This document shows, piece by piece, positions 18,298 to 27,447 of a DNA stretch of 64,000 nt (the stretch's first letter is position 1; every line of letters begins with the position of its first letter). The position numbers and the translations under genes are program-made. Below the pieces are notes generated by a model that was not told where the DNA came from, made no database searches, and worked only from the letters and a program-made list of their open reading frames with translations. Source of the stretch: Pseudomonas yangonensis (GTDB taxonomy: Bacteria; Pseudomonadota; Gammaproteobacteria; Pseudomonadales; Pseudomonadaceae); assembly GCF_009932725.1 (NCBI RefSeq), contig NZ_BLJU01000005.1, forward strand, positions 248,001 through 312,000. The letters are read 5' to 3'.

Positions 18298-18728
18298 CAG
18301 GATTTGTCCTTCTGATCCTTGCCCAGCAGCTCCATCAGGCGCTGGGCGAATTCCGGCGTGGCCGGCTCGGCATCGGCCAGATGCACGGGCTCCTTGAGCA
18401 CATGCAGGGGCGTGATACGTCCAGCGGACAGGCCCAGCAGAATCTGCTCGCTACCCACCTGCACCAACACCAGGCGATCACGCGGCCCCAGCGGTTGCGT
18501 GGCCAGCAGCTTGATCACCTGCCCGCCGCGCGGTGCCAGTTGCTGCACGCGGCGCAGCAGCCAGGCCAGGACGAAGATCAGACCGATGACCAGCAGCAAC
18601 CCCAGCAACAACTGGCCCAGCTGACCGGCCACATCGCTACCGGCCATGGGCGTGGCGGCTTTGCCAGCAGGCTCTGCAGCCAGCGCGAGCCCCGGCAGCG
18701 CAAGCAACAATGCGAATAGTCGAGCCAT
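18297..18728 (-). CDS. fliO: Flagellar protein FliO, export pore assembly factor
   Basis: A 143-residue protein with a signal-like N-terminus ([17 protein letters not shown]) and one membrane segment ([20 protein letters not shown]). A small cytoplasmic domain with the FliO pattern follows: [20 protein letters not shown] then [18 protein letters not shown]. FliO helps assemble the FliP ring and is not part of the final pore. Position between fliN and fliP confirms it. Confidence 0.92.
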   Translation of the reverse strand: MARLFALLLALPGLALAAEPAGKAATPMAGSDVAGQLGQLLLGLLLVIGLIFVLAWLLRRVQQLAPRGGQVIKLLATQPLGPRDRLVLVQVGSEQILLGLSAGRITPLHVLKEPVHLADAEPATPEFAQRLMELLGKDQKDKS

Positions 18729-18730
18729 GA

Positions 18731-19198
18731 TCAGCGCAGCTTCTTGATGCGTTCGCTGGGGCTGATGACGTCCGTCAGACGGATGCCGAACTTCTCGTTG
18801 ACCACCACCACTTCACCGTGGGCGATCAGCGTGCCGTTGACCAGCACGTCGAGCGGCTCACCGGCCAGGCGATCCAGCTCGATCACAGAGCCCTGGTTGA
18901 GCTGCAGCAGGTTACGGATGGTGATATCGGTGTTGCCCACCTCCATGGAAATGGATACCGGAATGTCCAGAATCACGTCCAGATTCGGCCCATCCAGGTT
19001 GGCGGGCAGATTAGCGGGCGGTGGCGCGCTGCCGAACTCTTCCATTGGCGCGCGCGGCGTAGCCGGCTGCGCAGTAGCCTGCCCGGCCAGCATTGCATCG
19101 ATGTCGTCCTGTCCGGCATCGCCCGCCTCGGCCAGCGCTGCGGCCCACTCATCGGCCAGCGCCTGTTCCTCTGGGGAGGTGTTTTCTTCGTCTGCCAT
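18731..19198 (-). CDS. fliN: Flagellar motor switch protein FliN
   Basis: A 155-residue C-ring protein. An acidic, variable N-terminal tail (~1-75, including PEEQALADEWAAALAEAGDA) precedes the SpoA/surface-presentation domain: LDVILDIPVSISMEVGNTDI, LLQLNQGSVIELDRLAGEPL and LIAHGEVVVVNEKFGIRLTD. It binds CheY-P together with FliM and docks FliH. It lies two bases from fliO and 69 bases downstream of fliM. Confidence 0.96.
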   Translation of the reverse strand: MADEENTSPEEQALADEWAAALAEAGDAGQDDIDAMLAGQATAQPATPRAPMEEFGSAPPPANLPANLDGPNLDVILDIPVSISMEVGNTDITIRNLLQLNQGSVIELDRLAGEPLDVLVNGTLIAHGEVVVVNEKFGIRLTDVISPSERIKKLR

Positions 19199-19267
19199 CG
19201 TCTTTCCTCGCCTGGCTTCAGCTATTCGTTTGCATTGGGTCTGCCGACCCTACAGAGCTCCAGCGCG

Positions 19268-20239
19268 TCAGCGCTGGCGTTCGATTGGTTCTAAAACCTG
19301 CAGGGCCAGATTGCCCTTGTGCGCTCCCAGCTTGACCTTGAAGGTCGGCACGCCATTGGCGCGCATGATCACGTTCTCCGGCAGCTCCACCGGGATCACG
19401 TCACCCGGCTGCATGTGCAGGATATCGCGCAGCTTCAACTGACGGCGTGCCACGGTGGCGGCCAGCGGTACGCTGACATCGAGAATGTCTTCGCGCAAAG
19501 CCTTGATCCAGCGCTCGTCCTGATCGTCGACATCGGACTGGAAACCGGCATCGAGCATCTCGCGGATCGGCTCGATCATCGAATACGGAATAGTGATGTG
19601 CAGGTCACCACCACCGCCGTCCAACTCGATGTGGAAAGTGGACACCACCACCACCTCACTGGGGCTGACGATGTTGGCCAACGCCGGGTTGACCTCGGAG
19701 TTGACGTACTCGAAGTTGATGTCCATGACCGCGTGCCAGGCCTCACGCAAGTCGACGAAGGCCTGATCGAGCACCATGCGCACCACGCGCAGTTCGGTAG
19801 GGGTGAACTCGCGGCCCTCGATCTTGGCGTGACGACCGTCACCGCCGAAGAAGTTGTCCACCAGCTTGAACACCAGCTTGGCATCGAGGATGAACAGGCC
19901 GGTGCCGCGCAACGGCTTCATCTTCACCAGATTGAGACTGGTGGGTACATAGAGCGAATGCACGTATTCGCCGAACTTCATCACCTGTACGCCACCGACG
20001 GCGACATCGGCTGAGCGGCGCAGCAGATTGAACATGCTGATGCGCGTGTAACGGGCGAAACGCTCGTTGATCATTTCCAGGGTCGGCATGCGCCCACGGA
20101 CGATACGATCCTGACTGGTCAGGTCGTACTGTTTGACGCTACCCGGCTCCGCAGCGTCCTCGGTTTCCACCAGGCCGTCATCGACGCCATGCAGCAGCGC
20201 ATCGATCTCGTCCTGGGAAAGCAGGTCTTGCACGGCCAT
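19268..20239 (-). CDS. fliM: Flagellar motor switch protein FliM
   Basis: A 323-residue C-ring protein. The N-terminal peptide DLLSQDEIDALLHGVDDGLV (about residues 4-23) is the CheY-P-binding motif. The middle CheC-like domain includes RFARYTRISMFNLLRRSADV and GTGLFILDAKLVFKLVDNFF-GG. The C-terminal SpoA domain is DVSVPLAATVARRQLKLRDI and onward. It links FliG to FliN, and its length matches the family. Confidence 0.97.
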   Translation of the reverse strand: MAVQDLLSQDEIDALLHGVDDGLVETEDAAEPGSVKQYDLTSQDRIVRGRMPTLEMINERFARYTRISMFNLLRRSADVAVGGVQVMKFGEYVHSLYVPTSLNLVKMKPLRGTGLFILDAKLVFKLVDNFFGGDGRHAKIEGREFTPTELRVVRMVLDQAFVDLREAWHAVMDINFEYVNSEVNPALANIVSPSEVVVVSTFHIELDGGGGDLHITIPYSMIEPIREMLDAGFQSDVDDQDERWIKALREDILDVSVPLAATVARRQLKLRDILHMQPGDVIPVELPENVIMRANGVPTFKVKLGAHKGNLALQVLEPIERQR

Positions 20240-20251
20240 GTTCGGCTCCCG

Positions 20252-20770
20252 CTACTGCAACACGAAATTGGTGAACAGCACCTGCTCGACCACAGTGCTG
20301 CCGGTTTCCTTCTGCGCCAGCTCCTGCACACTGGCCAGCGCCTGCTGCAGGAGCATCTCCTTACCCAGCGGCGTTTGCAGCGCTGCGAAATCCTGACCGG
20401 AGAGCAGCATCACCAGACGGTTGCGCAGCACCGGCATATGCACCTTGAGCTTCTCCATCCCGGCGGCATCCCGGCTCATCAGGGCCATGCTCACCTGCAG
20501 ATAACGGGTGCGGTTCTGGTAATTGAAATTGACCACGAAGGCTGGCATCAGGTCCTGGTAAGTGGCCGGCTGACGAACAGGAGCGGCAGCTGCAGCTTCT
20601 GCCGGCTTGGCCTCCTCATGCTTGTCGCCCTTGCTGAGAATGAACCAGGTACCGCCAACGGAAAGGCCGACGGCCAAAAGCAGTCCCACCACGATCAGGA
20701 TGATGAGTTTGAGCTTGCTCTTGCCTGCAGGTTGTCCATCGGCAGCCGGTGCCGCTTGTTTCTTAGCCAT
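20252..20770 (-). CDS. fliL: Flagellar basal body-associated protein FliL
   Basis: A 172-residue single-pass inner-membrane protein. It has a Lys-rich cytoplasmic N-terminus, a membrane helix (KLIILIVVGLLLAVGLSVGG), then a periplasmic domain (YQDLMPAFVVNFNYQNRTRY, LQVSMALMSRDAAGMEKLKV and onward) that surrounds the stators. It is the first gene of the fliLMNOPQR-flhB operon and is preceded by a perfect sigma-54 promoter 50 bases upstream. Confidence 0.95.
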   Translation of the reverse strand: MAKKQAAPAADGQPAGKSKLKLIILIVVGLLLAVGLSVGGTWFILSKGDKHEEAKPAEAAAAAPVRQPATYQDLMPAFVVNFNYQNRTRYLQVSMALMSRDAAGMEKLKVHMPVLRNRLVMLLSGQDFAALQTPLGKEMLLQQALASVQELAQKETGSTVVEQVLFTNFVLQ

Positions 20771-20819
20771 GCCAATATTCCGTCAGTGCCTAGGTTCTTT
20801 CGGCATTCAAAGGGTTAAG

Positions 20820-20835
20820 AGCAAGTGTTATGCCA
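20820..20835 (-). promoter_or_regulatory. Sigma-54 promoter of the fliL operon
   Basis: Minus-strand TGGCATAACACTTGCT matches TGGCAYR-N4-TTGCW at every conserved position. The predicted transcription start is ~20809, giving a 39-base leader before the fliL ATG. It is probably FleQ-dependent, by analogy with P. aeruginosa class II genes. Confidence 0.85.
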
Positions 20836-20899
20836 GCATATGAGCAGGCTTGTCTAACTCTGGGCTGCGGATTTAACAGCGCCTATCGCTTGCTGTCAC

Positions 20900-20946
20900 C
20901 CAAAATGCATTCGCCCGAGCACCTTTCGGCCACTCGGGCAAATGCA
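20900..20946 (-). terminator. Intrinsic terminator after fliK
   Basis: A 14-bp stem with one mismatch (20906-20919 with 20933-20946) and a 13-base loop is followed on the minus strand by TTTT. It stands about 100 bases past the fliK stop and upstream of the fliL promoter, isolating the two units. Confidence 0.7.
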
Positions 20947-21043
20947 AGTCTAGCGGAGGAATACCGATCGTCGGCGATTGCCTCGTGCGATGCAGCGCTA
21001 CCCATCACCTCTGGAGGCAACCTGGAACGTTGGCAAGAGGCCT

Positions 21044-22282
21044 TCACGCATAGTAGTCGACCAGGCCGCGTCCCGTGCTTGGCCGCTCGCTACGCACCTC
21101 GTGCTGGGCACCGCCCTGCAGCTCCTCGCCGGCGAGCAGGCCATCTCGCGAACCGGACCCACCACGGCCACCCTCGCCCTGCCCCTGCCAGCCGCGGTTG
21201 AGCGACTGGTCGGAAACGTTGGCATCGGCCAGGTTCATGCCCTGCTGGGCGAACAGCTCACGCAGCCTGTGCATCTGACCCTCCAGCGCCTCCCGCACAC
21301 CGGCATTGGGGCTGGCGAAGGTTACCTGGGCCTGATCCTGAGACAGGTTCACGCGCACCTCGAGGCGCCCCAGCTCGGCCGGGTCGAGCTGTATTTCAGC
21401 CGACTTGAGGTTCTGGCTCGACAACCACATGACGCGATCGACCACCGCCTCGCTCCAGCCGCCCTGCTGCATCGCCACCGGCTGCCCCGGCACCAATGGC
21501 AGACGCTGCGCGGCACCTGTCTGATGATTGAGCGCCTGGGTCAGCGCATTGAGCTTACTGACGAACTGATCCGGACGATTGGGCTGAACGCTGTCTTTGA
21601 GACTCTCCAGCGCGTCCTTTGCCAGGCTTTCCAATGGCAGGTCCAGCGTCGGCTCTTCGGTGTTCTCGACGGACTCCTCGCCCTTGCCCATCACCGCCAT
21701 GGCAGCAGCGAAATCGGTACTGGTGGCGACCCTGGCGCTTTTGATCGCAGCATCCTGCGGAGCCTGGGCCTTGCTTGCCTCTTCAGCTGGCTGCTTGAGT
21801 AGCGCCAGCGAATCGAGGCTGTCATCCTCCAGCACCGGCTCGGCCTGCTCAGTGACGCCAAGGTTGGCGCCGGTGATCACCAAAGCCGGCACATCCGGTG
21901 ACTCCTCGGCTACCGGAGCCTCCGGCGCCTGAGCCTGAATACCGCTCAACGCCATTGCCAGTAGCGGGTCGAGCTCTTCTTCAGCGCCCTCCTGGGTCGG
22001 CAAGGAATTGCCGGGGGCGGCAACCGCAGGCTGTTCGGCGGCAGTTGATGCGGCAGTCGAAGCGGTATCAGGCTCCCCTGAGGCTGGCGCAGAACTCTGC
22101 TCCTGGCTGGATTTATCGGTACTGCCTGCGCGCTCGCCAGGCTTGGCCTGACGCTCCTTGGCATATACCTCGGCAAAGCTGGAAGCACCGTTCTTGCTGG
22201 GTTCCGGCGCTTTGGCCGGCTGCTTCGCTTTGCTCTTCACCTCAGGCGCAGCCTGCAGGCGAATATCGGGCAACGCGGACAT
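21044..22282 (-). CDS. fliK: Flagellar hook-length control protein FliK
   Basis: A 412-residue secreted ruler protein. The N-terminal ~260 residues are low-complexity (Ala, Glu, Ser, Pro, Gln), as expected of the unfolded ruler. The C-terminal Flg_hook domain is recognisable: SSQNLKSAEIQLDPAELGRL, EVRVNLSQDQAQVTFASPNA and REALEGQMHRLRELFAQQGM. The C-terminal tail is Gly/Arg-rich. It contacts the cleaved FlhB C-domain to stop hook growth. Its own sigma-54 promoter lies at 22319-22334. Confidence 0.93.
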   Translation of the reverse strand: MSALPDIRLQAAPEVKSKAKQPAKAPEPSKNGASSFAEVYAKERQAKPGERAGSTDKSSQEQSSAPASGEPDTASTAASTAAEQPAVAAPGNSLPTQEGAEEELDPLLAMALSGIQAQAPEAPVAEESPDVPALVITGANLGVTEQAEPVLEDDSLDSLALLKQPAEEASKAQAPQDAAIKSARVATSTDFAAAMAVMGKGEESVENTEEPTLDLPLESLAKDALESLKDSVQPNRPDQFVSKLNALTQALNHQTGAAQRLPLVPGQPVAMQQGGWSEAVVDRVMWLSSQNLKSAEIQLDPAELGRLEVRVNLSQDQAQVTFASPNAGVREALEGQMHRLRELFAQQGMNLADANVSDQSLNRGWQGQGEGGRGGSGSRDGLLAGEELQGGAQHEVRSERPSTGRGLVDYYA

Positions 22283-22318
22283 GGACGCTCTCCGTCTGAT
22301 GGGTCGTGACGGGATCAG

Positions 22319-22334
22319 AGCAAAGGACGGGCCA
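22319..22334 (-). promoter_or_regulatory. Sigma-54 promoter of fliK
   Basis: Minus-strand TGGCCCGTCCTTTGCT has one departure (C for A at position 5) and intact GG/GC elements. The predicted start at ~22308 leaves a 26-base leader to the fliK ATG. The site lies in the 66-base gap between hptB and fliK. Confidence 0.7.
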
Positions 22335-22348
22335 ACTCGTGAAGGCAG

Positions 22349-22702
22349 TCAGGCTCGGTAGCGCTGCCGCTCGGACTTGAACAGGATGCGCACAATGGCG
22401 AACTCGCGCTCGATCTGCTCGATCAGTGCCGGAGCCGGTTCCAGCGCCTCGCGCCGACCGGCATCCTCGAGCTCCTTGCACAGGCCGGCCAATATGATCG
22501 CGCCCATGTTGCTGCAACTGCCCTTGAAGCTGTGCGCAGCCAGACGCAAGCCCTGCGCATCGCCCTCGGCCAGCGCCTGATGCAGCAGGCGCAAACGCTC
22601 CTCGGAATCGGCAACGAAGGTATCGAGCAGAATCGGGTATTCGTCTTCCATGACGTCCTGTAGCGCCGCCAGGACGGCATCGTCGAGATGAATATCGGAC
22701 AC
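22349..22702 (-). CDS. hptB: Histidine phosphotransfer protein HptB
   Basis: A 117-residue Hpt domain. The phosphorylated histidine is H57 in LRLAAHSFKGSCSNMGAI, followed by LAGLCKELEDAGRREALEPA. In P. aeruginosa, HptB receives phosphate from hybrid kinases and passes it to the receiver of HsbR, linking surface sensing, biofilm formation and flagellar gene control. The start is GTG at 22702 with a GGGAG site seven bases upstream. It lies 30 bases after hsbR. Confidence 0.93.
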   Translation of the reverse strand: MSDIHLDDAVLAALQDVMEDEYPILLDTFVADSEERLRLLHQALAEGDAQGLRLAAHSFKGSCSNMGAIILAGLCKELEDAGRREALEPAPALIEQIEREFAIVRILFKSERQRYRA

Positions 22703-22732
22703 CGGGTCACTCCCTGAACATCAAGGCCCGGA

Positions 22733-24421
22733 TTATGCCTCAGCGGACCAACAAAACTCCACGCTGACGCCCCGTCCGTCGGGACCGCAAGCAAAGCCGT
22801 CGCTCAACTCCCGAACCAGTGCCAGACCACGCCCGCAGAGCGCATTGTCTCGAGTTGCCATGATCCTGGCTGGATCGAAACCGGGCCCGCTGTCCTCCAC
22901 CCCGACAACAAGGCGACCGCCATTTCCCGTTGGCAGCATCTGCAGGTGAAAGCGCACATAGCCATCCTGCAGTGAGGCCAGGCGCAGACGCCGCTCCCGG
23001 TAGTACTCGGCAAAACCGCTCGCATCCTGCTTGAGCGAGGAATCCAGGCCCATCACGCCATGCTCCAGCGCATTGGAATAAAGCTCGGCAAGCACCGTAT
23101 ACAGCTCTCCACCACGCGGGCGCAGCGCCTGCACGTCCAGCAGCAGCTGCAACAGGAACGGCAAGGGGTTGAAATGGCGCAGACTCAGCGCGCGAAACTC
23201 GAAACTGGCCGACCAGTCCATCACGCTACTCTGCCCGCTGTCGGCAAAGGCCAGCGGCCGCGGACGCTCCTCGTCCTCAGCGAGCCCCACCTGGACCAGA
23301 CTGACATCGTCCTGCTGCTCGCCGCGAAACGCCACCAGCGCCTGCTGGATCTCCTCGAACAAGGCCTGCGGCTGACGATTGGCGTCCAACAGCCTGAGCA
23401 GGCGGTCCTCACCGAACAGCTGCCCCTGCTGATCACTGGCTTCAAGCACACCATCGCTGAGCAGAAAGATGCGATCTCCCGGCGACAGCGGATAAACCTC
23501 GCAACGATCACTGAACGCTGCGGGATCAAGGATGCCAAGCGGCAAGTGGCGTGACACCAGCGGCTGACGCGGACGGCCATCGGCATGCAGCAGATAGCCA
23601 TCCGGCAAGCCACCATTCCACACCTCGAGCAGACCGCGCTTGCTGCTGATGTTGAGCACGGTGGCGCAGCAGAAAACGCCCACCGGCAGGATGCGCTTGA
23701 GCTTGGCGTTGATCTCGCGAAGGATTTCGGCCAGGGAGTGGCCCTTGGCCGTCATGCCGTAGAACACCTCGGCCAGTGGCATGGCGCCAATCGCCGCCGG
23801 CAAGCCATGGCCGGTGAAGTCACCGAGCATCACGTGCATGCCGCCGGAAGGCTTGTAGGCCGCCAGCAGCAAGTCACCGTTGAACAGCGCATAAGGCGAT
23901 TGCATATAGCGGATGTTCGGCGCGTCCAGGCAGCCGGAATGCGCCACCTTGTCGAATACTGCCTTGGCTACGCGCTGCTCGCGCAGCAGGTGCTCGTTGT
24001 GCCGGGCAATCAGGTCGCGCTGGCGCAACACCGTGTCGTGCAGACGGCGCAGGCGATCCATCGCACCGATCTTGGCTTCGAGTATCACCCGGTTGTAGGG
24101 CTTGGCGAGAAAGTCGTCACCACCTGCCTCCAGGCAGCGCACAAGCGCCTCCCCCTCGGTAAGCGAGGTGAGAAAGATGATTGGCACCAGCGCCTCGCCG
24201 GCCTGCTCCTTGATTCGTCGCGCAGCCTCGAAGCCATCCATTACCGGCATCAGCGCATCCATCAGGACCAGATGCGGGCGCTCCTGCTCGAACAGAGCGA
24301 CCGCTTCCAGACCATTGCTCGCGGTCAGGACCCGATGGCCCTGGCGACTGACGATGGTGGACAACAGCATGCGATCCGCGGCGTTGTCCTCGGCGATCAG
24401 GATCGCGAGACGATCAGGCAT
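22733..24421 (-). CDS. hsbR: Response regulator HsbR with PP2C phosphatase and kinase domains
   Basis: A 562-residue protein. An N-terminal receiver carries phospho-acceptor D55 (HLVLMDALMPVMDG). A PP2C/SpoIIE-type phosphatase follows from ~170 (LLAAYKPSGGMHVMLGDFTG, HGLPAAIGAMPLAEVFYGM, FLLSDGVLEASDQQGQ). The last ~130 residues form a HATPase-c anti-sigma-kinase-type domain (LAELYSNALEHGVMGLDSS and VGVEDSGPGFDPARI). It acts on the STAS protein HsbA encoded upstream. The ATG at 24421 overlaps the hsbA stop (TGATG); an earlier in-frame TTG is disfavoured. Confidence 0.93.
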   Translation of the reverse strand: MPDRLAILIAEDNAADRMLLSTIVSRQGHRVLTASNGLEAVALFEQERPHLVLMDALMPVMDGFEAARRIKEQAGEALVPIIFLTSLTEGEALVRCLEAGGDDFLAKPYNRVILEAKIGAMDRLRRLHDTVLRQRDLIARHNEHLLREQRVAKAVFDKVAHSGCLDAPNIRYMQSPYALFNGDLLLAAYKPSGGMHVMLGDFTGHGLPAAIGAMPLAEVFYGMTAKGHSLAEILREINAKLKRILPVGVFCCATVLNISSKRGLLEVWNGGLPDGYLLHADGRPRQPLVSRHLPLGILDPAAFSDRCEVYPLSPGDRIFLLSDGVLEASDQQGQLFGEDRLLRLLDANRQPQALFEEIQQALVAFRGEQQDDVSLVQVGLAEDEERPRPLAFADSGQSSVMDWSASFEFRALSLRHFNPLPFLLQLLLDVQALRPRGGELYTVLAELYSNALEHGVMGLDSSLKQDASGFAEYYRERRLRLASLQDGYVRFHLQMLPTGNGGRLVVGVEDSGPGFDPARIMATRDNALCGRGLALVRELSDGFACGPDGRGVSVEFCWSAEA

Positions 24422-24726
24422 CAACTGATCTGGAACAGCTGCTCGAAATTGGAAATGGCGAGAATCTTGCGCACGTCGCTGCTGCAGTTGAGCAGGCGGA
24501 TCTGCGCCGAATCGCCGCCCGCGTGATCACGCAAGAGCAGCAGCATGCCCAGTGCCGAGCTATCCAGATAGCTGGTGTCGCGCAGATCGACCTGATAACG
24601 CCTGGGCGTCACGTTGACGCGCTCGTAGGCGTCACGAAATTCCTGGTGGGAGGCGAAGTCGAAGCGTCCTCGAATCACGATGGTCAGCTCTTGCCCGTCC
24701 GCCGACGGTTGCGAGGTGATGGCCAT
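24421..24726 (-). CDS. hsbA: Anti-sigma-factor antagonist HsbA (STAS domain)
   Basis: A 101-residue STAS domain: ELTIVIRGRFDFASHQEFRD, YQVDLRDTSYLDSSALGMLL and IRLLNCSSDVRKILAISNF. The phosphorylatable serine is S56 or S57 (YLDSSALG). In P. aeruginosa, HsbA switches between binding the anti-sigma factor FlgM and the diguanylate cyclase HsbD according to its phosphorylation by HsbR. ATG 24726 is chosen because AAAGGAG stands six bases upstream; the frame extends further but without support. Confidence 0.93.
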   Translation of the reverse strand: MAITSQPSADGQELTIVIRGRFDFASHQEFRDAYERVNVTPRRYQVDLRDTSYLDSSALGMLLLLRDHAGGDSAQIRLLNCSSDVRKILAISNFEQLFQIS

Positions 24727-24811
24727 GTCTACTCCTTTGTCGAGACTTTGCCAGATAGGGCGGTTCACGACTGAAGGTGTAGCATCTGACAGGCGCCGAA
24801 ACAACTTCTAA

Positions 24812-25261
24812 TCAGGGTTCGCCGCGATCAATCAGCCGCTGCGCCAGTTCGTCGAGCAGTTTCTGCTCGCGCTTGTCTTCAGCCAGACGCGCTTCGTCGA
24901 TATAGCGCTGGACCAGTTTGCGCAGGCCCTCGAGGCGCGCGTAGCGCTGCTGCCACACGGCACGCACCTTCTCCAGGTTGGCACGATGCCACTCCAGACT
25001 TTGCTGCTGCTGACCAACCGCAGTCTCTAGCTGCGACAAAAAGCGCTGATAGTTCATCAGCCACTGGCCGGAAACGCCCTTGCTGCCCTCGCTGATCCAC
25101 TGCTGCTGGTAATCGCCACGAAAGCGCTCCAGCTCCCCCAGTTTCGCCTCGGCCTGGCCGACTAGCCCCTGGCAATGCCCCAGTTGTCGGGCGGCCTCGC
25201 GCTCGGCTTTTTCTGCCATCTCGACAACCGGCTGCAGGCGCTTGGCGCGACTGAGACTCAT
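24812..25261 (-). CDS. fliJ: Flagellar export protein FliJ
   Basis: A 149-residue protein predicted to be almost entirely coiled-coil (MSLSRAKRLQPVVEMAEKAE, LGELERFRGDYQQQWISEGS, KVRAVWQQRYARLEGLRKLV). FliJ is the central stalk of the FliI ATPase ring and recycles export chaperones. It follows fliI after 46 bases and precedes hsbA by 85 bases. The length is normal for the family. Confidence 0.93.
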   Translation of the reverse strand: MSLSRAKRLQPVVEMAEKAEREAARQLGHCQGLVGQAEAKLGELERFRGDYQQQWISEGSKGVSGQWLMNYQRFLSQLETAVGQQQQSLEWHRANLEKVRAVWQQRYARLEGLRKLVQRYIDEARLAEDKREQKLLDELAQRLIDRGEP

Positions 25262-25307
25262 CGCCGTGCAGCCTCACTGATATCGAGCAAATACATCGTC
25301 CACACCA

Positions 25308-26654
25308 TCACTGCCCCAGCACGGCGGCCAATTGTTCACGGCTCTGCGGCATGCCCACGCTTTCGTCCAGCCGCTGACGCAGGTACTGAGCCATCGCCGG
25401 CTGGCGCGCGATGGCAAGGTCTGTGTCCGCATCGCCCCCCGGAACATAGGCGCCGACACTGATCAGATCGCGACTCTGCTGGTAGCGCGACCACAGCTGT
25501 TTGAAACGCTGCGCCTGTCTGAGCTGCTCCGCTGGCACCACCTGCGGCATGACGCGACTGATCGAGGACTCGATATCAATCGCCGGGTAGTGGCCCTCCT
25601 CCGCCAGACGGCGAGACAGAACGAAGTGCCCATCGAGCACACCGCGCGCGGCGTCGGCGATCGGATCCTGCTGATCATCGCCCTCGCTCAATACGGTATA
25701 GAACGCGGTGATCGAACCACCGCCAGCCTCGGCATTGCCGGCACGCTCGACCAGCTTGGGCAACTTGGCGAACACCGAAGGCGGATAACCTTTGGTGGCC
25801 GGCGGCTCACCGATGGCCAGAGCAATTTCACGCTGGGCCTGGGCATAGCGCGTGAGCGAGTCCATCAGCAGCAGGACGTTCTTACCCTTGTCGCGGAAAT
25901 ATTCGGCGATACGCGTGCAGTACTGCGCAGCGCGCAGCCGCATCAGCGGTGCATCATCGGCCGGCGAGGCCACGACAACGGAGCGCTTGAGCCCCTCTTC
26001 GCCGAGAATCTCGTCGATGAATTCCTTGACCTCCCGCCCCCGCTCGCCGATCAGCCCGACGACGATGATCTCGGCCTCCGTGAAGCGCGTCATCATGCCC
26101 AACAGCACCGACTTGCCGACACCGGTACCGGCGAACAGGCCGAGACGCTGGCCACGCCCAACGGTAAGCAGGCCGTTGATCGAACGAATGCCGACGTCCA
26201 GCGGCTGGCTGATGGGATCACGGTTGAGCGGGTTGATGGTCGGGCCGTCCATCGGCACCCAATCTTCGGCTTTCATGCCGCCCTTGCCGTCCAGCGCACG
26301 TCCGGCGCCATCGAGCACCCGGCCAAGCATGGTCATGCCCATGGGCAGGCGCCCGGCATCCGGCAAAGGCACCACGCGCGCGCCCGGCGCGATGCCGGCA
26401 AGGCTGCCCACCGGCATCAGATAGATCTTGCCTCCGGAGAAGCCCATCACCTCGGCTTCGACCTGAACCGGGTGGTAGCTGTCGTCGTTGATCACCAGAC
26501 AACGGCTGCCAACCGCCGCACGCAGACCTTCAGCCTCCAGCGTAAGACCGACCATGCGCAAAAGACGGCCTTCGAGTATGGGTTGGCTGGGTAGGCTGAT
26601 CGCATCGCTGTAGCCCTCCAGACGTCGGGCGAAGCTCACGCGGTCAAGACGCAT
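25308..26654 (-). CDS. fliI: Flagellar export ATPase FliI
   Basis: A 448-residue F1-beta-like ATPase. The Walker A AGTGVGKS lies at residues 175-182, with [40 protein letters not shown] (Walker B) and [20 protein letters not shown]. It forms the hexamer that energises substrate delivery to the FlhA gate with FliH and FliJ. ATG 26654 yields the family N-terminus [15 protein letters not shown] and overlaps the fliH end by 11 bases. Open frame upstream of this is fliH in another frame. Confidence 0.96.
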   Translation of the reverse strand: MRLDRVSFARRLEGYSDAISLPSQPILEGRLLRMVGLTLEAEGLRAAVGSRCLVINDDSYHPVQVEAEVMGFSGGKIYLMPVGSLAGIAPGARVVPLPDAGRLPMGMTMLGRVLDGAGRALDGKGGMKAEDWVPMDGPTINPLNRDPISQPLDVGIRSINGLLTVGRGQRLGLFAGTGVGKSVLLGMMTRFTEAEIIVVGLIGERGREVKEFIDEILGEEGLKRSVVVASPADDAPLMRLRAAQYCTRIAEYFRDKGKNVLLLMDSLTRYAQAQREIALAIGEPPATKGYPPSVFAKLPKLVERAGNAEAGGGSITAFYTVLSEGDDQQDPIADAARGVLDGHFVLSRRLAEEGHYPAIDIESSISRVMPQVVPAEQLRQAQRFKQLWSRYQQSRDLISVGAYVPGGDADTDLAIARQPAMAQYLRQRLDESVGMPQSREQLAAVLGQ

Positions 26655-27444
26655 CGTCGCTATCCAGATCCAGGTTGATGTCAGCCTCCGGCGGCTGGGT
26701 GCTTTGCGCACGCTGTTGCTCGAACAGTTGCTTGAGCGCCTGCGCCATACGTGTCTCGACGCTGGCGTCGATCTGGCTGTGTTCCGACTCGATACGGCAA
26801 CCGCCAGGCAGCAGGCTGTCATCTTCTAGGATGCGCCAGCTTTCCTCATGACGCTCACGCAGCGCCTTGATCGTTTCGAAGTCTTGCGGGTTGACCTGGA
26901 TGCGCACGTTGTCCGCCCCCATAGGCAGCAGCTTGAGCGCCTCGCGCAGAACCTGACGAATCTGGCTGGAATCGGTGCTCAGCTCACGCTGAATCACCTC
27001 GCGCACCATATGGCTGACCAGACGCACCATGGCCACTTCCATCTGCTGATCCTGTTCGGCAATCGGATCGAGCAGTTGCGTCATGAGTTTTTCCAGACTG
27101 CCTATCTTGAGCGCCAGGGCGGCGTCGGCCTCCTGCTTGGCCTTGATCTGGCCAGCATGAAAGCCGTCCTTCTCGCCGGTGGCGAAGCCTTCGTTGTAGG
27201 CGTCCTGGCGGATGGCTTCGAGCTCATCGAGCGTCAGCGGTTTGACATCCTCGATGGCGACCTCTTCCACCTGCCCGGTGTCCTGGGCTTCGGCTTCGGC
27301 AGCTGAGGGCGCTGGCTCGTCGGCCGGGACATCAACCTCGACCGGTTCCTCTCCCGGCGCGTCAAAGCTGGGCAAAGCCCAGCGGTCGACGGTGCCCAGA
27401 TCCTTGGCGCGAATCAGCTCGCTCTCAGGCTCCTTGGCTGCCAT
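26644..27444 (-). CDS. fliH: Flagellar export ATPase regulator FliH
   Basis: A 266-residue protein. An acidic N-terminal region (residues ~1-85) contains the short docking start ([15 protein letters not shown]). A central segment with spaced small residues follows ([20 protein letters not shown]). The C-terminal half resembles V-ATPase E/F0F1-delta-type domains ([38 protein letters not shown]). FliH dimers hold FliI and dock on FliN. The ATG at 27444 lies three bases after the fliG stop. Confidence 0.94.
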   Translation of the reverse strand: MAAKEPESELIRAKDLGTVDRWALPSFDAPGEEPVEVDVPADEPAPSAAEAEAQDTGQVEEVAIEDVKPLTLDELEAIRQDAYNEGFATGEKDGFHAGQIKAKQEADAALALKIGSLEKLMTQLLDPIAEQDQQMEVAMVRLVSHMVREVIQRELSTDSSQIRQVLREALKLLPMGADNVRIQVNPQDFETIKALRERHEESWRILEDDSLLPGGCRIESEHSQIDASVETRMAQALKQLFEQQRAQSTQPPEADINLDLDSDDAS

Positions 27445-27447
27445 GGT

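Noticed and set aside
26655..26822. Upstream extension of fliI
   Set aside because: Reads through fliH in a different frame with Ser/Arg-rich sequence; the family start is ATG 26654.
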